A stretch of DNA of 6,822 bases from Deltaproteobacteria bacterium. Its GTDB lineage: Bacteria; Desulfobacterota; DSM-4660; Desulfatiglandales; HGW-15. This document shows, piece by piece, positions 1-6,633 of the stretch. The notes under the pieces are model-generated. The model had not been told where the DNA came from. It did not search any database and worked only from the letters and a program-made list of their open reading frames with translations. The stretch spans positions 1 to 6,822 of the forward strand of contig JAFDIX010000357.1 of assembly GCA_019307805.1 (NCBI GenBank), read 5' to 3'. The position numbers were made by a program, and so were the translations under genes. Position 1 is the stretch's first letter. Each line of letters starts with the position of its first letter.

Positions 1-27
1 ATATTCGGGACTTCCTGGATGAGGGGC

Positions 28-197
28 TTTTCTCAAATTTTTCTCTTGACAAATTAGAAAAGGGGTAGTACAAATTAACTCATCAGATGAGCAGAAGATT
101 ATAGGTTTTATACCAACATTGACATAACCTTTTGAGCCTATAAGCCATGACGTAGCAGCTCAGTTATTATAGCTAAGGCCTGTATTGGTGGCAAGGG
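28..197 (+). repeat. Long direct repeat, left copy
   Basis: This 170-bp non-coding segment recurs at 6634-6803 in the same orientation. By eye there are 5 mismatches and no gaps (about 97% identity). Similarity probably continues a little further with small gaps, because GGTAT and GGAGC follow in both copies. No frame is open for any useful length. Near its left end it has a promoter-like TTGACA box. The segment is visibly richer in A+T than the gene cluster beside it. It could be the end or leader of an insertion sequence, or a dispersed non-coding repeat; I cannot name the family. No transposase gene follows this copy. Confidence 0.9.
46..74 (+). promoter_or_regulatory. Sigma-70-like promoter in left repeat copy
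   Basis: A perfect -35 box TTGACA (46-51) is followed after a 17-base spacer by TACAAA (69-74), which matches the -10 consensus at 4 of 6 positions. The same arrangement is present in the right repeat copy. It points toward the gene cluster but lies about 560 bases before the first gene, so it may serve the repeat itself or act as an outward promoter. The prediction rests on consensus match only. Confidence 0.4.
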
Positions 198-633
198 ATA
201 GGGGTATGGAGCGAACGACACTGATAGACAGCATCGTTGTGGCCGGGACAAGGTTATCTCTGGGGAGCTGAAGGGAGGTGAGATGCTGGCCTCTCAGGAT
301 AATCTGGCCAAAGAGTTGAGAGCGGATAGGCGCGGGGGGGCGCCCTCCAGGTGCAGGGTACGCTCTGCAGCGAGCACAAATGGGCTTCCTGCCTGAAAAA
401 GAATATCCTGTTCAAGGAAAACGTCAGGAACAAAGTGTAGGACCCCATGGTCTCCGGGGCGAAATCCTGCCGGATCGAGCCCAGGCACGATGGTCTCCAG
501 GAGACCGGGGAAGGCGTATCCACACGGTTCTTCCAGTAGATCGTCCGGAATATCCGACCGGAACGAACCGGATGGATGATTTTGAAAACGCGTATTGTCG
601 GGTTCATTTTAAAAAAAGAGAAAGGAGAATCAA
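198..633. other. Region without a convincing gene, upstream of TRAP cluster
   Basis: About 435 bases between the left repeat and the first TRAP gene. On the + strand an 85-codon frame (380-637) ends by overlapping the dctP start, but its product is rich in Arg, Pro and Gly and it looks like chance. On the - strand a frame is open from about 605 down to 294 and reads like ordinary protein, but it lacks a clear ribosome binding site and I do not recognise it; it may be a gene remnant. The last 30 bases hold the ribosome binding site of dctP. I see no strong promoter or terminator. Confidence 0.6.
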
Positions 634-1737
634 ATGATTGGAAAAAGAAGGAATGTGGGTTTTGTTTTGTTGATTGGTTTTTTCTGTCTTTCTTTGCTTG
701 GACCGCAAAGCAGTTTTGCCGGTGAGAGGAAGAAAATCGTGCTTCGTGTTGCCGCAGCCCATCCCTATGCGTCCTCGGCATGGGTGAAGAGTTTGAAAGA
801 CAATTTTGTTCCGGAGCTGAAGCGACGTGTTTTGGCGGAAACGAATGACTACGAAATCGTATGCAAGGAGTTCTATGGGGGTACCATTGCAAAACCGGCT
901 GAGGTCCTGGAAGCCGTCGAAAACGGGATTGCGGATATCGGAATCATATGCAGCGTTTTCGAGCTTTCAAAGCTTGTGCCCCATAACTTCACCTACTGGC
1001 TGCCCATGACCAGTTCCGATCAAACAAAACTGCTGCATGCATACCAGAAAATGAAAAAAAAGCTGCCGGTTTTCCAGGACGTATTCATGAAGAACTACAA
1101 CCAGCGGCAGCTTGGCGACGGCCTCCTCATGATGTCCAGTTTTCAGCTGATAACGGCCTTTCCCGTTACCAAACTGGAGGACTTGAAAGGCAAAAAACTG
1201 GGGCATGGCGGCCCTCTGCTGCCGTGGCTGGAAGCACTTGGGGCCACGCCCGTGCAATCCAATTTTACCGAAGTCTATACGTCCCTGGAACTGGGGGTCT
1301 ATGACGGGTATTCCATGCCTGCCAACAGCATCATGACTTACAAGATCTATGAAGTGGCGCCGTATTATACGGTTGTTGATTTCGGCGCCGAGATCAACGG
1401 ATACCTGACCATCAATATGAAAACGTGGAACAAGCTGCCCAAAGAGGTCCAGAAGATCATGGATGAAGTGGGGACCGGGTACTCGGAGGATTTGATCAAA
1501 CGAAACGAGGCCGAAGAGGCCCAAGCCCTTGGGATCATGAAAAAGCATGGAAACAAGGTGTCCACATTGTCCGGCCAGGAACGGTCACGTTGGGCCAAGT
1601 TGCTGTATGAATCCGGGCTCCCGGCAAACTCCGCGAGCCGGGCGGAGAAAGGCGGCTATCCGGGGGGGGACATCCTGAAAAGCTATGTCCAGGCCCTCGA
1701 GGAAGAAGGATACAAATTGCCGCATTCGCTGAAATAA
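634..1737 (+). CDS. dctP: TRAP transporter solute-binding protein (DctP family)
   Basis: This is the periplasmic binding component of a tripartite ATP-independent transporter; it captures the substrate and hands it to the membrane subunits. The 367-residue product has a signal peptide: basic start (KRR), hydrophobic core at about 8-22, and probable cleavage after SSFA (residue 29). The mature part is colinear with DctP proteins: DLKGKKLG (183-190), ALGATPV (201-207), EVYTSLELGVYDG (213-225), YKIYEVAPYYT (236-246) and WNKLPKEVQ (265-273). The ATG has a good ribosome site (AAAGGAG, 621-627). Two stops in tandem (TAA TAA) end the gene. The arginine that usually follows the KGxK(I/L) motif and salt-bridges the substrate carboxylate is Gly190 here, followed by His191, so the ligand may not be a standard C4-dicarboxylate. 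Family membership is secure; the substrate is unknown. Confidence 0.93.
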   Translation: MIGKRRNVGFVLLIGFFCLSLLGPQSSFAGERKKIVLRVAAAHPYASSAWVKSLKDNFVPELKRRVLAETNDYEIVCKEFYGGTIAKPAEVLEAVENGIADIGIICSVFELSKLVPHNFTYWLPMTSSDQTKLLHAYQKMKKKLPVFQDVFMKNYNQRQLGDGLLMMSSFQLITAFPVTKLEDLKGKKLGHGGPLLPWLEALGATPVQSNFTEVYTSLELGVYDGYSMPANSIMTYKIYEVAPYYTVVDFGAEINGYLTINMKTWNKLPKEVQKIMDEVGTGYSEDLIKRNEAEEAQALGIMKKHGNKVSTLSGQERSRWAKLLYESGLPANSASRAEKGGYPGGDILKSYVQALEEEGYKLPHSLK

Positions 1738-1757
1738 TAAGTCACTGTAAGGCTGAT

Positions 1758-1795
1758 GGATTTTCTCTGACCTCCTTTTGGGTCAGGGGAAATCC
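1758..1795 (+). promoter_or_regulatory. Intercistronic hairpin between dctP and dctQ
   Basis: The left arm 1758-1772 pairs with the right arm 1781-1795 over 15 base pairs, including two G-U wobbles, around an 8-base loop. The core CTGACC/GGTCAG is perfect. No T-tract follows, so it is not a classical intrinsic terminator. In this position such a structure could protect the 3' end of the dctP message and reduce expression of the downstream genes. That would fit the greater need for the binding protein than for the membrane subunits, but this role is inference. Confidence 0.7.
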
Positions 1796-1805
1796 CGCCA
1801 AGCAT

Positions 1806-1812
1806 AAAAGGA
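1806..1812 (+). promoter_or_regulatory. Ribosome binding site that decides the dctQ start
   Basis: AAAAGGA ends 9 bases before the ATG at 1822 and only 3 bases before an in-frame TTG at 1816. The spacing favours the ATG, giving a 173-residue protein. Confidence 0.6.
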
Positions 1813-1821
1813 TCGTTGAAT

Positions 1822-2343
1822 ATGAAAGAAGCCTATTCGGCTATTGGGTCAGCGTATGTGTTTTGCTTGAGGGCGCTGAATTTCATCTCCGTGGGCCTGA
1901 TTTTTTTCACGGCCCTGTGGATATTCGGGGACATCACGGGGAGATTTTTATTCAACCATCCGATCCCCGGTACAATGGAGCTGATCAAGACCATCATTAT
2001 TCCCATCATTTTCTTAAGCCTTCCCTACACACTCCATGAGAACCGGCACATCCAGACAACGATCCTTGTCAGACGGATGCCTCCCAGCCTTCTGCCATGG
2101 CTCAATGTGATGATTGCCCTGGTCGGCGCGTTGATTTTCCTTGCGGTGTGCCGATATGGATGGGATGCCGCGTGGAAGTCGTGGATCATAAGGGAGTTTG
2201 AAGGGGTTCAACTTCGGGTGCCGGTTTATCCGAGCCGGTTTTCCATTGTCCTGGGCAGCGCCTTGATGGTCATCGAATTCGCCAGAATCCTGGTCAACGA
2301 TATGCGAAATGCCATGGGACGAAAGAGAGGGGGAGACCGATGA
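1822..2343 (+). CDS. dctQ: TRAP transporter small membrane subunit (DctQ family)
   Basis: The 173-residue product is the small integral membrane subunit, which pairs with the large subunit DctM in the inner membrane. Four hydrophobic segments are visible at about 19-37, 55-71, 92-111 and 140-158, the usual DctQ topology. Family-like signatures include FGDITGRFLF (35-44), the PGTMEL stretch (49-54) and HENRHIQTTIL (72-82). The length is normal. The start was set at ATG 1822 rather than the in-frame TTG at 1816 because of ribosome-site spacing. The stop overlaps the dctM start as ATGA, which indicates translational coupling. It lies 84 bases after dctP, separated by a hairpin. Confidence 0.93.
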   Translation: MKEAYSAIGSAYVFCLRALNFISVGLIFFTALWIFGDITGRFLFNHPIPGTMELIKTIIIPIIFLSLPYTLHENRHIQTTILVRRMPPSLLPWLNVMIALVGALIFLAVCRYGWDAAWKSWIIREFEGVQLRVPVYPSRFSIVLGSALMVIEFARILVNDMRNAMGRKRGGDR

Positions 2344-3653
2344 GTACTGCGTTGATTGGTGCCTTGATTCTCGTGGTCACGGTCGTCCTGATCTTTCTGG
2401 GGGTGCACATCGGTGTTGCGCTCTTGACGATGGGCCTCGTTGGTGTGTGGATCCTGATCGGGGATTTCAGCATCGCTGGAAGCATGCTCGGAACAGGAAC
2501 CTTTTACGCGGTATTCAATTACAGCTTTGCCGTGATACCGCTCTTTATCCTGATGGGGCTTTTTGCCAACGCCTCAGGAGCCAGCACCGACCTGTACAAG
2601 TCGGGATTCGCCTGGTTTGGGCGTCTGCCCGGTGGCCTGGGCATCGTCACGGTGGTAGCCAATGCGGTATTTGCGGCCGTAACCGGGGTGAGTGTGGCCT
2701 CCGCTGCCGTGTTCGGCAAGATCGCCGTGCCGGAAATGCTAAAATACGGATACAGCAAACGGTTCAGTGTGGGGTGCGTATGCGGCAGTTCGGCCCTGGG
2801 CATGCTGGTGCCACCCAGTCTGATGCTCATTGTGTACGGCCTTCTTTCGGGGGAATCGATCGGAAAGCTCTTCATTGCCGGCATTATTCCCGGGATCGTC
2901 TTGTCCGTGCTCTATTCATTGTTTATCGGCTTCAGAGCCCACTTTTTCCCCAAGAGCTTGGGCGATCCTATCAAGCCGGAGGCCATGAGCTGGGCGGATC
3001 GGTTTCGCGCATTGGGCAAGGCCGGTTCGGTGTTCTGTCTTGTGGTGGCCGTGCTGGGAGGCATTTACGGGGGGGTATTTACTCCCACCGAGGCGGGTGC
3101 CGTCGGGTGTGTGGTGAGCCTGCTGATCCTGATTTTAAAGGGCCGGTTTACCATGGGGACCTTGAAACACACCCTGATGGACACAGGATTCACTTCCTCC
3201 AGTGTTTTTCTTTTGATTATCGGGGCTCAGATCTTCAGCCGGATGCTCAGCATGAGCGGGCTCGTGGATAGTCTTTCAACGTTTGCCGTGAGCCTGGATG
3301 TGAATCGTTATGTGGTCTTTATCTTTATCGTCTTGATCCTGATGTTGCTCGGGACGTTTTTGGATGTCGTCTCGATCTTGATCATCTCCATGCCTATTTT
3401 ACTGCCCATCGTGCAAGAACTGGGGTTTAATCTCCTCTGGTTTGGAATCGTTGCCACCATATCGATCGAGACCGGGCTGATCACGCCCCCATTCGGGATG
3501 TCTGTTTTCGTGGTGAAAGGGGCGGTGGGGGATCTGCTGGAAATTGAGGATATTTTCATCGGATCCTTTCCCTTCTTGCTTCTTATTTTATTGACGGTTT
3601 TGGTCCTGACGGTATTTCCTGATTTGGTCACATGGTTGCCGAAATTGATGTAA
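2340..3653 (+). CDS. dctM: TRAP transporter large membrane subunit (DctM family)
   Basis: The 437-residue product is the ion-coupled transport channel of the TRAP system in the inner membrane. It is hydrophobic throughout, with about a dozen membrane segments. DctM hallmarks appear in order: the VTGVSVASAAVFGKIAVPEM region (114-133), GMLVPPSLMLIVYG (154-167), GGIYGGVFTPTEAGAVG (240-256), GTFLDVVSILIISMPILLPI (338-357) and GLITPPFGMSVFVVKG (379-394). The length is typical. The start has a purine-rich ribosome site (AGGGGGA, 2328-2334) and overlaps the dctQ stop by four bases. No lesion is visible, so with dctP and dctQ this is a complete and apparently functional TRAP system. The substrate cannot be read from this subunit. 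Confidence 0.95.
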   Translation: MSTALIGALILVVTVVLIFLGVHIGVALLTMGLVGVWILIGDFSIAGSMLGTGTFYAVFNYSFAVIPLFILMGLFANASGASTDLYKSGFAWFGRLPGGLGIVTVVANAVFAAVTGVSVASAAVFGKIAVPEMLKYGYSKRFSVGCVCGSSALGMLVPPSLMLIVYGLLSGESIGKLFIAGIIPGIVLSVLYSLFIGFRAHFFPKSLGDPIKPEAMSWADRFRALGKAGSVFCLVVAVLGGIYGGVFTPTEAGAVGCVVSLLILILKGRFTMGTLKHTLMDTGFTSSSVFLLIIGAQIFSRMLSMSGLVDSLSTFAVSLDVNRYVVFIFIVLILMLLGTFLDVVSILIISMPILLPIVQELGFNLLWFGIVATISIETGLITPPFGMSVFVVKGAVGDLLEIEDIFIGSFPFLLLILLTVLVLTVFPDLVTWLPKLM

Positions 3654-3677
3654 GCATGTGTGCTACAGAGGATCTGA

Positions 3678-3968
3678 GTGAAAGAAATGGTTTTTGAAAT
3701 GGAAGTCTGCGGGGCTTGCCGAACATGTGAAATGGCTTGCTCTTATCATCATAGCGGGGAGTTCAACCCTGATATCTCGAGCCTCAGGATTAGGCAAAAG
3801 GACGGAGAACAGGGCTACGTGGTGCAGCTTCTGGAAAAGAATGAAGGTCCCTCCAGGGCCTGCGATGGGTGTCGTGGTCTCGACGTGCCGGTTTGCGTGC
3901 AATTTTGCAGTGAGGGCGACGTGTTGACCAAGATCTTGCATAAATTTCTCACAGAGGTCGGTGATTGA
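3678..3968 (+). CDS. Small 2x[4Fe-4S] ferredoxin-like protein, probable AOR electron-transfer partner
   Basis: The 96-residue soluble protein has eight cysteines in two groups: C11-x2-C14-x2-C17-x3-C21 and C62-x2-C65-x7-C73-x3-C77. This is the pattern of a protein holding two [4Fe-4S] clusters. The segment CRTCEMACSYHHSGEFNP (14-31) resembles the small Fe-S proteins encoded next to AOR genes, such as the small AorA subunit of bacterial AOR complexes. The likely role is to carry electrons to or from the oxidoreductase encoded 111 bases downstream. GTG at 3678 was chosen because AGAGGA (3667-3672) sits 5 bases before it; an ATG at 3687 is the alternative. It begins 24 bases after dctM, so it is probably co-transcribed. 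It looks intact although the AOR gene beside it is broken. Confidence 0.82.
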   Translation: MKEMVFEMEVCGACRTCEMACSYHHSGEFNPDISSLRIRQKDGEQGYVVQLLEKNEGPSRACDGCRGLDVPVCVQFCSEGDVLTKILHKFLTEVGD

Positions 3969-4066
3969 ATCCATGGGAAAAGCGGGTGAGATCTTCATTT
4001 CAAGGCGAATCACTGGGGCCCCGGATCCGGGATGCCCACGCAAAAGGGCGCATGCAAGAAGGCAAC

Positions 4067-4072
4067 AGGAGG
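4067..4072 (+). promoter_or_regulatory. Strong ribosome binding site of the AOR gene
   Basis: A perfect AGGAGG lies 7 bases before the ATG at 4080. It fixes this start over an upstream in-frame ATG at 4032, which has no such site. The AOR homology begins just after it (LYGYGGQILRINL). Confidence 0.8.
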
Positions 4073-4079
4073 TCAAGGC

Positions 4080-5899
4080 ATGAACGAGCATGATAGACTG
4101 TACGGCTATGGCGGACAGATCCTCAGAATCAATCTGAGCAGCGGCAAGATCTGGTCAGAGCCTACGTCCAGATATGCGAAAGAATGGATCGGCGCATCGG
4201 GGATCGCCGCCAAGATCCTTTATGACGAGCTTCGCCCGTGGGTCACGCCCTATGACCCTCACAATAGGCTCATTTTCGGTGCAGGGGCCCTTCTGGGCAC
4301 GATCGCGCCATGAGCCTGCAAACTGAATGCGAGCACCCTCGGTCCCATGACCGGCGGATGGGCGACCAGCTTCGGGACGCGACCCATCTGTGGGGCAAAA
4401 CCACATGGGAAACGCTCGATATGATCCGGGAGGAACTTGGCGATAAGACCCTCCATACCGTATCCATCGGACCCGCCGGAGAGAACCTGGTCCGGGGGGC
4501 CTCGATCACGCAGGATACCAACCGGTCCTTCGGCCGGTGCGGGATCGGGGCGGTCATGGGGTCCAAAAATCTAAAGGCGTTCGTTGCCAAAGGCTCAAAA
4601 TCGATCCGGGTGGCCCACCCCCGCCGATTTATGGAAACCGCGTCCGCTGCGCGGAAGAAGTTTGACCAGTCCGGCATTCGAGAAACCTTCCGGAAGTACG
4701 GCACCGTGTTTTGCCTGCACCGGAAACAGGAGATATGCGGGCTTTCGTACAAGAATTTCCAGGAGTGCTCTCTGCCCGAAGGGATGGTGGAGGCCATCAA
4801 TCCGATGACATCCATCGACAAATACCAGGTCTCTCGGCAGAGTTTTCCCGGTTGCGTCCTGGGTTGCGGCCGGCATCTGCACATCACGGACGGGCCCTAC
4901 GCCGGGCTCAAGACCGAGGCATGCCAGCACGAGGTGGTCGGCACCCTGCAAACCCGATTGGCCATCTGGGAGCCCACCTTTATGTTCAAGGTGAATGCCC
5001 TTTGCAATCAGTACGGCATTGATGTGGATATGGCCGGGGGAGCCATTGGTTGGGCCATGGAATGCTATCAGAGAGGCATCCTGGACAAAAAAGACACCGG
5101 GGGCCTCAAGCTGGAGTGGGGAGATGCCGAAGTTGCCCTTGAACTGATCCGAATGATTGCCTATCGGGAAGGCATTGGAGATCTTCTGGCGGAGGGATGC
5201 GCCAAGGCGGCAGACATCCTCGGCCGGGACAGTGGCTATTATGCCATGCACCTCAAGGGACAGGACCTGTATGAACCCTGCAGGGGGTCCAACGGCTGGC
5301 TCCTGGGAGCGGCAACCTCCACCCGTGGAGGGGGCCATACCAGCGGGGCGATCGTACTGGAAACGACCCCGGGGCTGGATCCGGAGAAGGGCAAGGCGGT
5401 CTACGGCGTGGATAACCTGGACAAGCCCCTTGAGTATGACGGCAAGGCGCAAGCCGTATACTATATGGAAGCGGTTTCCCGGATGGCCAATTGCATGGGG
5501 ATCTGCCTCTACAGCACCACCTGCCTGGACGTCAACCAGACGGATCTTCTCCAGATGGCCGCGCTCTATTCAGCGGCAACGGGATGGGAGACCTCGGTTG
5601 AGGATCTGAAGCGGGCGGCCATGAAACAGTTGAGCCTTGAGAAGGCCATCAATCTGCGCTTTACGGATTTTGATCGCAAGGACGATATGCCGACCCCCCG
5701 GGATTTGAAGGAACCGATCCCCACCGGCAATCTGGCCGGGTGGCAGCTTGATGAGGCCCGGTACAACAAAATGCTTGACGAGTATTACGATCTTCACGGG
5801 TGGAACAAGCAGAACAGCTTTCCTTGCAGAAAGGCCCTGGAGGTGCTGGACCTTGGCTATGTGGCCGATGACCTGGAAAAAATCGGAAAACTGGGGTGA
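4080..5899 (+). pseudogene. Aldehyde:ferredoxin oxidoreductase large subunit, disrupted
   Basis: AOR-family enzymes hold a tungsten (or molybdenum) bis-pterin cofactor and one [4Fe-4S] cluster and interconvert aldehydes and carboxylic acids. The N-terminal fragment (4080-4313, 77 codons) has the family opening YGYGGQILRINLSSGKI and the segment AAKILYDELRPWV, then stops at TGA (4311-4313) just after GTIAP. The frame continues past the stop as recognisable AOR (LNASTLGPMTGGWATSF) to about 4373. Homology then resumes in another frame at RDATHLWGKTTWE (from 4373) and runs open to a normal C-terminus (5899). About 40 residues between are missing. The downstream frame keeps SIGPAGENLV, GIGAVMGSKNLKAF, GCVLGC and NCMGIC, but has Phe (codon 4844-4846) where the family has the first Cys of its CxxCxxxC cluster motif. 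An ATG at 4310 opens the second frame, but its first 20 or so residues are out-of-frame nonsense and it has no ribosome site. Intact length would be about 645 residues, normal for the family. Confidence 0.88.
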
Positions 5900-6067
5900 G
5901 GCCTGGCCCCGGGTTTCGGAAAACCGGTAGCGGAAAACGCCGCCCCCATCCTGACTTTCCCCTTGTCCAAGATCCCGTCTGTTCGGCGGGAAAGGGGGAG
6001 GGGTCTGGCTGGGGGTGCGGCAAGCAGTATCTGGAACCGGTGGCGTCGCCTTCTTTGATAATGTAAT
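5900..6067. other. Intergenic spacer after the AOR pseudogene
   Basis: This GC-rich stretch contains no gene I can support. It contains two weak fold-backs (5912-5925, and CTTTCCC 5955-5961 with GGGAAAG 5988-5994). Neither is followed by a run of T, so no intrinsic terminator is called. Confidence 0.5.
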
Positions 6068-6386
6068 GGGGCCTACTCTTGACTCATGTGCACTTGGGCT
6101 CTCAGCTTCTCAATGCTTTTTCTCAATTGTCGATCCCCTGCCCGCCATTGCCCACGGCAACCCATTCCAGCAACACTCAGCGGCGTTCTTTGACGTGCCG
6201 CCTTACATGCCTTTAGGGGAGATACCAGGCGAGGTAGGTGGGTTGCTTGATCTATACAGTGCACCCCTTGCACTCCGTAGTTGCTGCATACCTCACATGA
6301 TACCATGCATCGGGATATTGTATTCTCAGTGGCCTGGACATAATCCATTTTTATAACATAGCAAACATGAGTCAAGCGTAGACCCC
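6068..6386. mobile_element. Short (319-bp) element with 22-bp terminal inverted repeats
   Basis: Bases 6068-6089 and the reverse complement of 6365-6386 match at 20 of 22 positions; both ends read GGGG at the outside and the central CTTGACTCATGT is perfect. The 319-bp size is that of a MITE or an internally deleted insertion sequence. On the - strand a reading frame of 100 codons runs from one terminal repeat to the other (6375 to 6073, TTG start). Its protein is not recognisable, so it may be a remnant or chance. I see no clear target-site duplication beside the ends. The outer GTAGACCCC motif is reminiscent of some IS21-type ends, but I cannot assign a family. Confidence 0.65.
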
Positions 6387-6597
6387 TTTATAGATACGGT
6401 AAATTTGTTCTAACCTGGAAATCCTCTCAAAATCAGTATTTGAAAGCAGACTTAATTGGAATATATTGAAATGACAAAGGTTTTCATTTTTCTACACTCA
6501 AATAATCGGATTTTGACTTAATGCCATGAATTTAAAAGGTTTTATATGGAGAACAAATTTACCCTGCCTTTATAGATACGTTGAAAAACCTCTAACC
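6385..6597 (+). repeat. Two-copy degenerate direct repeat, 182 bases apart
   Basis: CCTTTATAGATACG occurs at 6385-6398 and 6567-6580. At identical spacing after each copy comes TAACC (6411-6415 and 6593-6597), so the repeat unit is about 31 bases with roughly 24 matches. AATCCT follows both copies at slightly different distances. The DNA between is AT-rich and non-coding. Confidence 0.7.
6398..6563. repeat. 14-bp perfect inverted repeat pair nested in the direct repeats
   Basis: GGTAAATTTGTTCT (6398-6411) is the exact reverse complement of AGAACAAATTTACC (6550-6563). The pair encloses 138 bases of AT-rich, non-coding DNA and lies just inside the 14-bp direct repeats. The layout resembles a very small inverted-repeat element with flanking duplications, but the right side has 3 extra bases between the arm and the direct repeat. 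Confidence 0.65.
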
Positions 6598-6633
6598 CCA
6601 ATCCTGCCTTACCCCACAGATGTTGTGGCCATT

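Noticed and set aside
582..610. Possible promoter for dctP (TTGAAA with a CATTTT-like -10)
   Set aside because: The -10 match is poor at the right spacing; the AT-richness reflects the leader and ribosome site.
380..637. 85-codon + strand frame ending in ATGA overlap with dctP
   Set aside because: The product has the Arg/Pro/Gly-rich composition of a chance frame, with no recognisable domain and no clear ribosome site.
254..892. 212-codon - strand frame overlapping the start of dctP
   Set aside because: It runs antisense over the dctP signal peptide region, is rich in Ser, Pro and Arg, and matches no domain I know.
967..1548. 193-codon - strand frame inside dctP
   Set aside because: It is antisense to a well-supported gene and shows no recognisable motif.
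2309..3271. 320-codon + strand frame inside dctM
   Set aside because: It is an alternative frame of a clear DctM gene, very rich in Arg, Gly and Cys, with no domain.
4311..4313. TGA in the AOR frame as a possible selenocysteine codon
   Set aside because: The family has Gly at this place, no selenoprotein form of this N-terminal region is known to me, and the same gene carries a separate out-of-frame deletion soon after. A nonsense mutation is simpler.
4595..5452. 285-codon - strand frame inside the AOR gene
   Set aside because: It is the complement of a clear AOR coding frame; openness follows from the codon bias of the sense strand.
4310..5899. The downstream AOR frame as a functional stand-alone 529-residue enzyme
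   Set aside because: Its ATG has no ribosome site, its first 20 or so residues are out-of-frame sequence, and it lacks most of the N-terminal cofactor-binding domain and one cluster Cys.
5955..5994. Possible terminator after the AOR gene
   Set aside because: Only a 7-bp stem with a 26-base loop and no following T-tract; too weak to call.
6015..6356. 113-codon + strand frame across the inverted-repeat element
   Set aside because: It crosses the left boundary of the element, has no ribosome site and no recognisable domain.
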